Below are positions 1 to 12,355 of a DNA stretch of 51,176 nucleotides, one piece after another. Both the position numbers and the translations under genes were made by a program. The stretch is taken from assembly GCA_019155205.2 (NCBI GenBank), contig JAHNZQ020000004.1, positions 1,735,728 through 1,786,903 of the forward strand. Direction: 5' to 3'. Origin of the DNA: Gracilaria vermiculophylla. Taxonomy: Eukaryota; Rhodophyta; Florideophyceae; Gracilariales; Gracilariaceae. The notes beneath the pieces are model-generated. The model saw only the letters and a list, made by a program, of their open reading frames with translations. It was not told where the DNA came from and ran no database searches. The stretch's first letter is position 1. Every line of letters begins with the position of its first letter.

Positions 1-3
1 AAA

Positions 4-258
4 TGTACTAGCCAAAATTCAATAATGCTTACAACAGCAAGGCAAAACAAGGCATGACAGTTCCGTACACTCACGAGACCATGACAATGCACAAATTCAC
101 TCAACCACCTTACACTCTCTGTATTCCAACACCGCTCGTGTCCATACAGCAATGTGTGTGTATAGTTACCATGACGAGGCACATTACACCAGACCATATC
201 TGGTGTACATTAAGCTGAGTATGCATTGTGTACACCTGGAACCATATGGTAGTCAACA
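4..258 (+). repeat. LTR-like repeat fragment
   Basis: The stretch begins TGTACTAGCC and ends GTAGTCAACA, so it has TG...CA ends with short inverted similarity. Its first 110 bases or so match, with substitutions, the minus strand of 45105-45347, sharing the run AATAATGCTTACAACAGCAA. The two copies have similar lengths (about 255 and 243 bp). I read this as a solo or truncated LTR of one family. The left flank is only 3 bases, so no target duplication can be tested. An 8-bp inverted repeat (ACACCAGA/TCTGGTGT, 186-206) lies inside. Confidence 0.4.
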
Positions 259-3200
259 ACAACCCGAATAGCACAGCTGCACACGTGTATCACACAGAGT
301 CATCATTCAACGCAGCCAATGGTCCCCGGAACGTTTAGTTGTCAGTGACAGCACAGTCACTTTATCCAACACTGAGGGTGCGAGATAGCGGGCGCGCAGA
401 ATGTACCTACACTGTCAGTTATAGAATGCAATGCACGGGCACTAGTAGAACCGCAGGGTAATGGACAATCCGTAATGGTCGACTGTAGAAACCGTGGCGG
501 CGGTGGAGTTGTCCAAGAGGTGCTTGCCTTTACATCTTCTGACGAGAGTGGCTCACACGGTGAGCATACTCACCGTGGGAGGCCCCCGGGACGCCGCGGC
601 CGGCCAAGCCACGTGGGCACAGGGAGGTGCACTCGAAATGCACCTCCGGTACCGCACTGTAAAATCAAAGACCAACCTAGCCATTAACATTACCTATAGG
701 TAGACCAAACGGCGATGCGCCGTGCGTCCAGTGCACACCACCCTTCGTACATAGTCACGGTATTACTACCACACTCGCTACACCACATGTAAGGTAATAG
801 CTCTTTAGAGAGAAACCACCACGCGGACGTTCGGGATATTCCTCTTAGTAGACGCGAACTAGCGGGTAAAGCCCACTTGAGAGATCTTCACGACTAATTC
901 TAATTGTGATTGGCGAATCCTTACAATCTTCACTACGTGAAAGAGACTAAAAAAGTATATCCCTACGAGCTGAGTATATGGGACATTTGCTTATTCTCCA
1001 ATGAGCGAAATAGTAAAATAAAGGGGGTACTCAGGGAGCAAGACTCGGGTGATCCACCAATAGTGGATGTATCATATTGGTGGGTGGTGGTGCCCCGTAT
1101 GACAAACAACAACAAAGCCGATAGATATCTTTAGACAATGAGGAAGCACAACATAACTGCAGAGCAATACTCACAAGCAGGATAACACTCAGATGATGTT
1201 CGAGATCCTCCCCCTACGAGTTGAAGCGATTGTAAAAGCCCTTTTAGGGGTAACATGGCGAGGCCTGTTGTACATCGGACACACCCGTCGCGACAAGCGC
1301 GGGAAGATAATTAGAAGTCGGTTACCGGTATTGCTCCAAAGAAAGTGAATATCCACACGTTGGCACACATGCTACAATGAATCGGTATGATCCGCAACAA
1401 CGGGAGCTGTCCAAGACGGGAAAAAGAAAGGAAAGGGAATGAAAAAAAGGAGGCGAGTCAAGAGAGGGACTCGGTCAATTTTGGCAAGGCTGGAAAGACC
1501 TCTACATAGAGTCGAAGCCACAATAGTGAGGAGAGTGGGCCCAAAATGGGGTTCTGTTAGGCGAGCGAGGGGGTTGAGCGATTCGTATGCTGTGGGGTAC
1601 AACTGCAACACGAGCATGGTGCCGTGGAAGGTGCGGGCTCTCAGAGCCATATTCTTGTAGAAGATCATCTTTGTTGAGGAAGGTAAATGAGGTGCAGCAG
1701 CGATCGCCGCTTCATTAAGGTAGGTACATTAGACTACCCAGTGTAATAACTAAATTATTCGATAACTCATAACTAATCATCTATCTACTACTGTGTTGTA
1801 CCCGTGCGACAGGTGCGGCGCCCATTGCCACGGCGTATCCAGCGAAGCCGTAGCCACGTGCGTAATCCATTAAGTCTGCTGAAAAATACCCTCTAATCAC
1901 AAATAAATAGCGACTAGAAATACCGGTAATAGCGATTATGTGCCATCGCGAGCAGTTCCACTTAAACAACTGGTAAATTATATCCCAAAGATGCGTGCTC
2001 TTAGTCGAACAGGGCCGATAAGCCACCATGGGCGACGGGATATCTCTCAGTTAGGAGTGCATACCGCCACAGGCGGAAGGTTCAGAGACGGGACTTTGGA
2101 TGGTATTTACTGAGAGTGGCGGCGGTGACCTCGGTGCCCTTAAAAGTAAGTACCGGACTGTAGAGTAGAATACTGTAAGGCAAACAAAAACAATGAAATA
2201 AAAAATTGAAAACAAGGTTCTGCAATCCTATCTTTACACCTTTCGGACACTGTACGCCCTATCTACGCTCAGGCCCTGGCTTTTTCACCCACGTCAAGCA
2301 CGGAATCTCCTCGAAAGCAACAGTGATAATAACAAAAAAATCCTATCCCATTATCCAGAGTAAACTCAAATCCACAGTGGCACCCAGTCAATAGCGCGTG
2401 CAATGCATAGAAGTTTCGTGAGAACATTCTGACGTACAAGATTGCATCCAAAAAATTTGTTTTCTTTCTCCCATTTGCGAATACATTTCATTCCGTCCAT
2501 CCTTCTTCGGCAACTACCGTTTTCATCTACTTCTTGTGCATGCACTGACTCCCGACCCTTAATCAAAGCGGGGATCCAAAACTTTAATACCTTTGATGCA
2601 CTAGTAACCATTGCCAAATATCGTGGGCACTGATTATTTTCCAAGACCTTTTAAAATCCCATAAAGTTTGTGATGTTGAGTGTAGCGGTTAATATGCTCA
2701 CAAGTTTGCCATTCGAAAGTTTTCTTTATCTCAATATCATATAGACTGCTGTACAGCTTGTCTGTTGTAACACCACCAAGTTGCAGCATGTGGAGGATCA
2801 CAGTTTCCTTAATACCGAGCCCTTCGTTAATGCTACAAATATGAGCTCCAAATCGAGCAGCCTGACCTTTAGAATTTTTTAACTATCCCAAATATCTCTT
2901 CCGTTCAAATAATCGGTATAATATTACCCCCAAAAAATATAAACGCAATATCACTGCCCGATCTCTTCCTTTTTTGGATATTCAAATATTGATTATTCAA
3001 TAGGGAGTCCTTCTATAAATAAACTCAATATTGTTAAATCGTCGAGTCCTAAGCCAAGCGGATCACCAAGTCGCAGATCTCTTTCAAAAGCAGCAATACC
3101 CCGGTTCCAGAATACAATTTTCATGGTACAATAGATCAAGCGCTATAGCACACACAACCGCTTAAGGGCAAATTACAGGATGATGAAAGGTCGTGGACTC

Positions 3201-3373
3201 TACCTAGCCTTCGATACATACGTCGAAAATGGAAGCCACTCTGCCAACTCTGGATCGAAGAATATTGAATAAGCTTTAGCCTGAGCTTCTTGTGCCTATG
3301 GCAGATCTGCGTCATTCCTGTGCCGGCCTGCATAATATCTCGCAAACATCTTATCAGTATTTTTTTTAATTAA
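259..3373. other. Unassigned region without a convincing gene
   Basis: Only short ORFs under 100 codons occur on both strands and none shows a domain I recognise. A purine-rich tract at 1418-1453 (interrupted by one T) resembles a polypurine tract but is not followed by a recognisable LTR. The part after about 2160 is more AT-rich and may be flank or further decay of the transposase relic that starts at 3374. Confidence 0.5.
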
Positions 3374-4383
3374 TTACGCTTTTTTGAATCGTTTAGCGTG
3401 TACAGCTATTCTACATGAAGATATATAAATTTTCGAAACTTTTTGAGAGTACTTTAATGCAAACCGGCCATGGTGAAATATTGAACAAAAAAACTCGAAG
3501 AGAAAATAGCCTAGGAACGAGTGGCATAGGTCTGAACAAATATCTTTGACTTTCAACTCTTCATTTGAATTTAGAAAATCCAATAATGGTTGGAAATTTA
3601 GTTGTCAAATGTTTGGCCACCAGATGATATCGTTCGTGCATGAAATTTTCTCAGTAAGTTACATATTTATCGAAAAGCTCTCCAGCATTTAAAGCAAAAT
3701 ATAAAGCGTCATCTGCACTTTTCTTCGAAGCGGTTTTATCATATTCTATTTTTGAAAGAAAAATACCATTGTCGGTTTTTGAACGTTTAGCATGTGAAGC
3801 GGTTATGATTTCTAATCAAATTGATAAATCCGATAGTTCTGGTTTAAATCCGTAAAGCTTATATTTGCTAGTAAACGTGTTTTCGACATTATTTTCTCCA
3901 GGGTATGACGATCATTTGAAAAATACTTCTGTGACATAACTGCACTACAGAAAAAGGATTTTACACACATCTCGTTTTAAAAATTCTTTCATATTCCATG
4001 TCCAATCACTTCTTCCATACTTTGATGTGCAGCTCGAATGCTACAGAGGATGTCAAATTTAAGATTAAGCTTTCAAATTTTGCACCTTTACTTTTGAAGA
4101 ATTGACATAATACCTCACAGGCAATGTACCACCTTGCTTCACTGTTATTCATTTTATATAACGCCGATTTCTCCACAAATATGTTTCATCTTCGTCTCTC
4201 ATTAGTCCAAGTTTGAGATAGAAGTGGATGTAGTTCTTCTCCGTAAAGAAGCAGGTCCTTTCGATGTATTTCGTCAAGACAAAATTGTCTCGGAACCTTT
4301 TTAAAAGTAATGCTTATCAAATCAGTGTTTATTTGAGCCATCGTGTTTGTCAAAAATCTTTGGATAGTTTTTTGGTACAGCAT
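3374..4383 (-). pseudogene. Decayed PIF/Harbinger-like (DDE_4) transposase
   Basis: Read on the minus strand across several frames, this stretch aligns in order with the intact transposase at 14294-15583. The stretch around ARWYIACEVLCQFFKSKGAKF matches GGQWDFLGRMFKIKGPIF, KYKLYGFKPELS matches KHKLYGFKTEMS, and GELFDKY matches GELVDKY. The first catalytic Asp (YATDV in the intact protein) is Glu here (YVTEV). The block around the second Asp (VLADKGYQ) is unrecognisable. Frameshifts and stops are frequent, so this cannot be functional. It is clearly a diverged relative rather than a recent copy. Terminal inverted repeats were not found. Confidence 0.75.
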
Positions 4384-4675
4384 TAATGCAACCTATTTTG
4401 ATTAAAGCACTTTTGGTCTTCGAAAATACCTAAAAATTTTGCAGCGTGTATTTTAAGCGCTAGAATGTGTACTGGAGAAGCAAAAAAAATATGATCTGAG
4501 ACCCAGAAGAAAAAAGACCAGATCGTTGCACATTTATGAAATACTTGCATAATTACTGCTGTTCAAGAAGTAAACTATGATTGTGTCTACCCTTATTGTT
4601 ACATCATTGTTTTCTGTTGTCTCGTTAAGATTCGGACCAGCTTACGAAATTTAAATATTTGATTTTTCTTTCTTG

Positions 4676-4937
4676 TATTCCTCTAACGAAAGTACAACAT
4701 GACATAAACGTAAGATGTCATTTGGTTTTAGATGAATGCGTTGAGTTAATGCCTTTTAATTACAAAATTGATCTACTGTATTTCAAGCAGTTACGAGTTT
4801 CAAGGACTCCGACGGACATTTGCTTTGTTATTGGTCTTTGTAATGTACACGAACATTTTACCAAAAGATTCGCGGAAATCGCCGATCTTCTGAAAAGAGG
4901 GCTGCAGGCCCACCTGCAGCTCAAAATGGGCGGTTGA
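4676..4937 (+). pseudogene. Gypsy reverse transcriptase thumb fragment
   Basis: The frame encodes VSRTPTDICFVIGLCNV followed by HEHFTKRFAEIADLLKRG. This matches the conserved gypsy segment that follows the polymerase palm (pattern PRTPT-[ED]-[IL]-RSFLGLCNVYRRFV-x-FAxIAxPLxxxLKKG). The segment is isolated: no YxDD motif, RNase H or integrase is seen nearby. It differs from gypsy A and B and is closest in style to the oomycete-like element at 41608-46290. It is a short remnant of an old insertion. Confidence 0.65.
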
Positions 4938-5545
4938 GAACATTCTCTTGTTCTACGAGTTATGATTCGTTTTCAGTTGTGCACTTTATCAGCAAGCGTA
5001 CGAAAATAAACCCACCAGTAAAATATGAAGAAGGTGTTCAAAACAATAACGAGAAGCAATGATAATGTTGTGTCTCATTTCATTTATTTGGGCACAGTAG
5101 GGAAACAGCAATGCGTTTCAAGACTATAGAACACCCATAAAGCTCATCAAATTGTGCAGTTTTGGCTACTATCACCGTCCGTTTCCCTTTAACCGCTCAA
5201 TTTCGTGGTTCAAAAAGATTGGAAATTTCGAACTCGTGCAAGATTACTTCCAAACAAGTGGTTGTTCTTCTTCATAATGACATTAGATCTTCTACACTAA
5301 AACTTCACAACACAATTCGTCAAACAGTACTTTAGATCTGGGCCGTAATTATCAGTTTTATACCATTTTCATAAATATTTACTGTGATATAAGCATATCG
5401 TGTTATTGACACCCCAATAATGCGTAGCTACAATGATGAGCATTAAGGTTTGCAAGCATTTTATCCTTGAAATTTAATTTGCACTAAAACCTCTATTAGA
5501 AGAAGGATAACTTTATAAAAAACATAACAAAGGTGTAACGAAAAA
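4938..5545. other. AT-rich spacer, nothing recognised
   Basis: No coding signature, repeat or RNA gene could be identified between the reverse transcriptase scrap and the 5' LTR of gypsy A. Confidence 0.5.
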
Positions 5546-5803
5546 CTTGACAAACTGTTTGCAGGCTACAATCTATTTATTTAGTGTGACGTCGAATGAT
5601 AGTTCATCGACGTCTCCAGACGAGTCTGAAATTTGTCCAGCTCAGCTTGTTGTGCTGCACAGCTTCCAACTTTGTTCTATATTTCTCCAAAAGGGAGAAT
5701 CTAAAGTCTTTATAAAGGTGTGGTGCTCTCGATTAACAAGGGCATCAGGCATCTCCAGCAAATTTTTATGCAACCTACCGTCTACCTACTTCTTTTCATT
5801 TCA
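5546..5803 (+). repeat. 5' LTR of gypsy A
   Basis: Matches 10381-10639 through shared blocks: TGACAAACTGTTTG, TGTGACGTCGAA, the TATAAAGG box, GGCATCAGGCA and TACCNTCCGTCTACC-like runs. It ends ...TTTCA directly before the primer site. TATAAAGG near 5710 is a plausible promoter TATA box. There are many substitutions between the two LTRs, so the element is old. Confidence 0.85.
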
Positions 5804-5804
5804 C

Positions 5805-5812
5805 TGGTAGCA
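5805..5812 (+). promoter_or_regulatory. Primer binding site (tRNA-iMet type)
   Basis: TGGTAGCA begins one base after the LTR. It is complementary to TGCTACCA, the 3' end of initiator tRNA-Met in several eukaryotes, including the added CCA. Gypsy B has the same octamer in the same place. Confidence 0.65.
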
Positions 5813-6560
5813 CCCCAATCGTTCCGGTCGCTGTGGCCACCTCGATTGAAGAAGAAAAACCTCTGATATAAAAGTGGAAATTTTTGAAGTACACGTAATT
5901 GGTGTGGAATGTTTTAGATCTATCGTGAATTTTCGAGATATGGTTTTGATTTCAATTTCTGATTTGTGTGAAAAGGACACCAGTTTTATTGGAAGTTTTC
6001 TGGTTTTAATTGTAAATTTTATTGGAAACCAACTGTACTGATTCGTCAAAACTGTGTAAAGTGGTTCACGGTAGGTTAACCTGTGAGCAGGAGAGCCAGG
6101 TAACCGTTGACACAGTACTGGGACTACAGCTACTGGCTGTTCGGGGTTGGAGCCACCCTTGCAGATTGTTGTGCCTAGCCCGTGGATATTGGGTGCAGGT
6201 AAAGGCGAAAGATTACCGAACACTGTTTACCGACCAGATGTATCTGCTGTATGTCCAAGGATCTTCTTCAACTCTTTGAATTGTTGGCTGTTAGCTAGGT
6301 CAGCCCTGCTAGGCACGGGTTTCGAGTAACGCTTGTGAGCAAACCACAGTCACGCCTTGGACGAGGTAGACTTTTCTAGGTTCTCTCAACGCGCTGTACA
6401 CTACATCCCACGGTCATCTCTTGGAGCTGAGTTATTAATGTAAGGACACCATAAAGGTTTACATTGCTTACATCAAAGCAACGAAGATTGCGCTAGAGGT
6501 CAACGGAGCTTTCTATGGTGCAAGATACTTTTCTAAGCACCACTTCGGATTCAATAAAAC
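5813..6560 (+). other. Gypsy A leader and gag deletion zone
   Basis: Parts resemble the untranslated leader of gypsy B (around 18130-18370), for instance the GGTTAACCTGTGAGCAG-to-GGGTTTCGAGTAACGC stretch at 6071-6332 and AAGGACACC near 6445. No gag ORF is left. The gag body present in gypsy B is absent, implying an internal deletion ending near 6560. Confidence 0.6.
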
Positions 6561-9500
6561 TTTTCAGAGGAGACTAGTTCCCGTGGAGATCGGTAATACT
6601 CAAAGGCAAAAAATCACCTAGAAATGAGTGCTAAGAAAATGAGAGATTTGCAAAACAATGCCTGCTTTCTTTGTTATAAGCCTAGATGCCGTCCATAGAA
6701 ACACAAGAATGGGAAGAACTAGCAGAAGAGAAATACTATCCAAGGAATCCATCCCGAAACGAGCTGGACTCATGACAATGACTCGCGTTCTCAAGAAAAT
6801 AGAGTGGTCCACCTAAAAGAATAGTAAACACTCAGGTTGGACATGGGAAGAATGTGATCAACCGCTTAGAGAGCGCGTTGAGTTCTCTAAAGGACGAAGT
6901 GTAGGCCTGGATAAGAGAAGAGTGTCGTGATGTTCCAAATATCTCAAGTGCAAATTCAAATGCCATGATTAGGAGTCATTATGACAACATCCTTCCGGGA
7001 AGACCTATACCTGTAGAATCTTTACATGTACTTATTGGTACCTCAAATAGTCTCAGCGTGAAAGTATTGAAAGATGGCGGATGTAATACTAATATGGTAA
7101 TCTGAGAGTTTCTGGCTATGTATAGAAGCAGAAATATCTTTGACGTTTGTTAGGAAAACGATAGAGTGGAGCACTCTCAGAAATGAATAAGGGAAGAAGC
7201 ATCGGAATTCATACTCAATGGAACTTTACGACTTGGAGCATATAGCTATCCGTCGGACTGGATTGTTGCTAATTGCAGGTATAATGTTCTGTTGGGAATG
7301 CCATGGAATGTTGCCCATTATCCAACAATCGATTATAAACAAAGGATTTGTAAGGTTGGACCCGATTTTATTCCAGCGATTCAAAAGAATGATGGAATGA
7401 GTCAAGTAACAAATTTAGGTGTGAAAAAGTTCCGAAGAAGTATGGGAAAGAACAAGATGGAATTCGAATTGTTTCAAGTCAAGATCCGAGAGAGTAAACA
7501 TTCGGAGGGAGAAAAGCCCACTAAAAAGAGTGCCAAATTGGTGCGACTGCTTCCAAAAATCGAGTCTGTTTTCACAACAGAGTTACCGTTTGGAGTGCCA
7601 CCAAAGAGATCCGTTGATCATGAGATCCAGGTTGCAGAAGACTCGAAGCCTCCGCACCGTCCGTTATTCCGGTTGTCCCCTGTCGAGTTAGAAGCAGAAA
7701 AGGAATATCTGGAGAAGTTGCTGAAATCAAGGAAGATAAAAGAAAGCAAATCATTGTATAGAGCTCCGTTTTTTATCGTGAAACAAAACGGAAAATTCAG
7801 AGGAGTCGTACACTACAGAGCACTTAATCGACTCAATAAGAAAATAATGCTCCCATCCCGAGAACCGAGTAGATGTTAGATAGTCTTGGAAAAACAAAAA
7901 AGTTTTCTAAATTAGATCTAAAGACAGGATGCCATCAAATACGGGGGAAGCCAGAAGATATCGGGAAGACTGCGTTCAACAAAAAGTATGGACAATTTGA
8001 GTATCTATGTATGCCCATGGGGCTTTGTAATGCTCCTACGCCTTTTCAAACGATGATGAACCAGCCCGTTTATGTTTGTAATGAAGACTTGCTGTTGAGC
8101 AATATGGATAATCTCCTGATGATCTCCAGTGAGGATGAAACAAGTCACTTAAGCACTTGGAAATTATATTGCGTCGATTGAAAGAGAACAAGTTGTTTGT
8201 AGCCGCAGAGGAGTATGAGTATATAAAAACAGAGATCGACTTCTTAGAATTTCTTGTCGGTAAAGATGGACTGAGAGTTAAACCATCTAATGATGAAGTA
8301 CTGAAGACTTGGCCGAAGCCGAAATCCTTATTTAAACTTCGAATTTTCCTAGGACTACTGCCATTCTTCCGATGTTTCATACCAAATTCTTCAAAAGTTG
8401 CTCCTCCAGCAACGAATCTCACAAAAAAACAGCAAAGTATCGAGAAATGGAATGAAAAATGTGACAAACCTCCCAGAAGTTAAAAGAAGCAATCACAAAT
8501 GCAACAATTTTGGTATCGCCGGATTGAAGCAAGCCGTTCAGATTTCAAATTGATGCTATACAGACCGCTGTAAGTGGAACTTGGATACAACTTGATGAGG
8601 ATGGAAGAGACCGCGTTAATGCCATCTATTCAAAAGAAGTTATTTCCAACAGAGTGCGTGTACACAGCTAATGATACAGAGCTTCCTGGGTGTGTCTCAT
8701 TCCTTTAAAAGGTTCAGATGTTTTTTGGAAGGGAAACTTCGGAATATTCCATATAAATCTTAAATCTGGTAAGATACACGTCGTAGGAGACGACCTATCG
8801 AGAGCTCCTCATATTATGGAAAAGATTGACGGTGGCTTACTATGCAATGGAGTTGAAGTCCCATATGTAAAACATGAAGAAGTGATAACTCGATACGATG
8901 AAGATCAATTCTTTGGTTTTGTTAGGAAAGCCGTGAATGATGAACTGCCCGACCATCAGATCCAAAGACGTAAACGGGAAAACATACTCCTAATGTTCCA
9001 AAAGGATGGTGAAAGACTCTTCAACAATGGAAAGCTTTGCATACCGAGAAAGTCCGTGTCCGATGTGTTGCAACTAGCCCATGATTCCAAGATAAGTGGT
9101 GAGTTTAAGTTTGCAAGGACACTGTCGAGACTTGGCAATTTCCATCGGAGGCACATAGGTCGAGATTTTTGGAAGTGTGTTGAAAGATGCACGAGGTGAT
9201 AGCAATTTAAGGACTCAATTCAGAAGACGTTAACCAGCCCAGAAGCTTTAGAGTCACCAGAGAGAAGATGGGACTCATTGTCTACAGAATTTATCGTAAG
9301 CTCCGCCATGTAAAAAGGTGGGTTTCATAAAACAACTACATGGGTTGATCGGTTGACCACAAGAGTTCATTTCTAAAGTTGCACTATCAATGGCATAGCT
9401 GAATACAATGCGAATGCTTTCATCTCAAAAAATTTTAAGCACCACGTAATGCCGGAGAGCATGACCTCGGACTGAGATCCAAAGCTTTTATCCAATGTTT

Positions 9501-10352
9501 GGAATCATCTAATGAAAACTTATGGAGCCGATTTGAGAATTTCTGCGAGCAACTGAAATCATGAACAGGATGGTTGAAAACTATCTACGTTTTTTTGTTT
9601 TTACCTTCGGAATGACCGGGATGAATCGCTGCCCGCAGCTGAGTTTGCATACAATTTTGCAGTAACTGATGATGTTGAGATATCCCCGTTTGAATTAGAT
9701 CTTGGATGTACACCGAAGTCTCCGCTTGATACGCTTCCTGGAAAAGAGATAACATTGCAAAATGAGGAAGAATTCAAGGAAAAGCTTAAAGCCTCACTGG
9801 AATATGTACAATACTCTTACACAATTGCAAAAGCTGGCTAAAGCGCATATTCTTGTATGAAGTATCTGGTTTCTAAATATGAACTTGGAGAAAAAGTTTG
9901 GCTTCACAGGTCATTGTTCAAGGATGCCTGTCCGAAGTCTCAAGAACCTGATAAGCTAAAAGCCAGAACATTTGGCCCTTTCCAAATTGTTAAGTTAATT
10001 GGAAGGAATAGTTTGAAGCTTTAGCTCCCTGATCATATCAAGATTCATCCTATTGCTCATGTCAGCCATACGATATCTCACCCGAAACAACCATCTGATA
10101 TAGCTGCATCTCTTCCACAAAGACCAGAACCGATACAAACAGAAAACGGCGAAGAATATGAAGATGCTGCTATTTTCAAGCACAGGAAAAGGGGAAGGGG
10201 ATATCAGTTTCTGAATCTTACGAAAGGAGAGCCTACTCATGATGCTGAGTAGTTAAGCACGAAATCATTTTTTGACATAGATAGAACCATTATTGGATTA
10301 TGGCAGGAATATATTCGCCAATCAGGAATATAACCAGAATACCATTGACGAA
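6561..10352 (+). pseudogene. Gypsy A gag-end and pol relic
   Basis: Multiple frames join up as a gypsy polyprotein. A knuckle CFLCYKPRCRP*KH lies near 6660-6700. The protease remnant has KDGGCNTNMV (about 7070) and LGMPWNV (about 7290). Reverse transcriptase runs 7540-8480, but its YxDD is NMDN (YIDD in gypsy B). RNase H is partly deleted around 8700. Integrase starts near 8950 and the chromodomain is at about 10165-10345 (FKHRKRGRGYQFLNLTKGEP). Stops include TAG 9200-9202, TAA 9839-9841 and TAG 10250-10252, where gypsy B keeps Gln, Gln and Trp. The second Cys of the integrase HHCC finger is a stop (TGA 9197-9199). Not functional. Confidence 0.9.
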
Positions 10353-10365
10353 GACGTCGATAGTC

Positions 10366-10380
10366 AAAGGAGGGGAAATG
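10366..10380 (+). promoter_or_regulatory. Polypurine tract of gypsy A
   Basis: AAAGGAGGGGAAATG lies immediately before the 3' LTR and is the expected plus-strand DNA primer site. Confidence 0.75.
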
Positions 10381-10639
10381 TGTGACAAACTGTTTGTTTG
10401 CTACAGTTTATTTATGTGGTGTGACGTCGAAAAATAGATCATTGACGTCTTTAGAAGTTTCTGGAAGTTGTCCAGCTCCGTTTGTTGAACTGGACGACTT
10501 GAAACTTTGTTCTAGATTTCTTCGAGGGTAATAATCTAAAATCTATATAAAGGCGTCGTGCTCTCGATTGAGAAAGGCATCAGGCAACTCAAGTAAAGAT
10601 ATATTTTACCTTCCGTCTACCAATTTTTTATTCATTTCG
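10381..10639 (+). repeat. 3' LTR of gypsy A
   Basis: Starts TGTGACAAACTG and ends ...TTCATTTCG. Collinear with 5546-5803. The last base differs from the expected CA end. Confidence 0.85.
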
Positions 10640-12355
10640 TAAACCCCTTAAAAATACTTTTTGTTTATAAATCATAACAAACATTTCTCATGAAGGCTTT
10701 AAATAAACATAAAAAGATGTCGTAGTGTGCTATAAGCACTAAAATAATAAATCTATGAAAATCATGTATTTTAAATTAAGTAAAAATTTGCTTTAGATGA
10801 TCTGCAGTGTTCTATATATTGGTAACATAAGCAAAAAATGTAATCCACATTTGAATATAGTAAAGTTTTATTGCAGCTTACATTATGCTATACACTGGGT
10901 ACTCCATGAAAAAACTACATAAAAAGCGTTTTTAAGTAAGCATTATAGATTCACAAAGGGTCACAATTGCTTTGAAACAACATTTTATAAATATTTACAT
11001 ATCTTATCAGATAGAGAAAATGCTTTTCCACCAAGATAGTGCCGCAGATTAGCAGTCTGCTACAATGAAAAACCTTCTCTGCTAACCATAAAGTAATTCC
11101 ACGCTGTTACTTTCGCGTCATTTTCACCTTCATCCCTTTGAAAACGAATAAGGTGTCCTCGCTAGAATGAGTTATGGCCATTACAGGCCATTCTGAATAG
11201 GTCTTGATTTCAAGAACAATATTGAAAATCGCGCGAAAACTGTATACCATTATGTATGGGACGATGGAGAAACGCGATGCAAAAGCGTTTAGTACTATTT
11301 CAAGTAGTACTCGGAAACGAAAATCAACTACTGAAAGAAGCAAAATGAATTTTGAAAGTGAAATGCCTTTTGATTTTGAAACGGGTTTTACTTGAAAGTT
11401 TTTGAAAAATGATTTTGGTAGCACCAACGTACAAAAAACGATGAATTGCATCAAAGTGCCAGGTGTCCTATACTTTTGAAACAGACTTTACATTGGTTTT
11501 GGACACTTTTGCAGAAAGAAAAGGCCTAAAATGCGCTCATGGAGTCCACACAAGCTCATACTATATCTAATACAAACGTTGCATCACTTGCAACCTCTAC
11601 AGAGAACCACATAGGCCCAACGCGAGGTGTGCTATGCCGGTGATTGGTGGCAACAATTATATCTGCGCTTTGTAGCCTATATGCAGTCGTGCACTACAGC
11701 TACAAGCCCATCCACACAACCTAACCATTGAAATTTTGCAAGAAAGCGTATGTTATTACCACGGAAGGCTATGATTGTGTCGCGTTTAATTGCGTACATT
11801 TGCGCAACATCGCGAAGCAGTCACATCCTTTTATGTCATCAACAAGAACCAAAAAGGCTTATCCTATGGTCATGGAGTGTCGCAAAATGTGTACAAGCCT
11901 GAATAAGAGCGTTACAATGGTTGCATTCTTCTACATATGTAGCACATAGAGCACCTCCCCTGGAGATGCTCCAAGTTTTGCCGGATTTAGGTGCATGCCA
12001 TCCTGGATCGCAATGGTGCACGATAAGGGTAGCACCCATATGAACGAGTTGAAGAACTTCTTTGGTCGAATTTCAATGAGCATTTCGAATTATTAAATTC
12101 ACGGGCATGTCGCAGGACGAGCAGTAAGGCGGCTAAATATAATTCATATGTCCAAGAAGTGTTCCATTGCAAATACCACAAATCATTAACTTGTTGCCCA
12201 ACATAAACGTCCCTGCTTCACAATGACTTACATTTTCGGGAAGCTAACTGGAATGTACTAGGGACCTTTCTAGTTTGTATTCGAAACAATGAGGATTTCA
12301 TTCAAAACGGATATGATGAGTTGCAACGGAAGCCGCCCAAGCCTATGCAACTGCG
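10640..12355. other. Spacer with no supported gene
   Basis: AT-rich sequence from gypsy A to the oxidase gene. ORFs on both strands stay under 120 codons and none shows a known domain; the longest (11107-11454, minus) has no recognisable motif. A small hairpin lies at 11286-11319: CGTTT-AGTACTA, a 7-base loop, TAGTACT, 3 bases, AAACG. Confidence 0.45.

Larger units (their letters stand above)
5546..10639 (+). mobile_element. Gypsy A: decayed chromodomain Ty3/gypsy retrotransposon
   Basis: A two-LTR element of about 5.1 kb. It has similar terminal repeats (about 258 bp), a tRNA-iMet-type primer binding site, a polypurine tract and a gypsy-order pol (protease, reverse transcriptase, RNase H, integrase) ending in a chromodomain. 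It is closely related to gypsy B (17599-23476) along the whole of pol. Most of gag is missing: the sequence jumps from a leader-like stretch near 6430-6530 to the zinc-knuckle region at about 6565. No matching 5-bp target duplication is visible, so the insertion is old or its ends have mutated. Confidence 0.9.
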
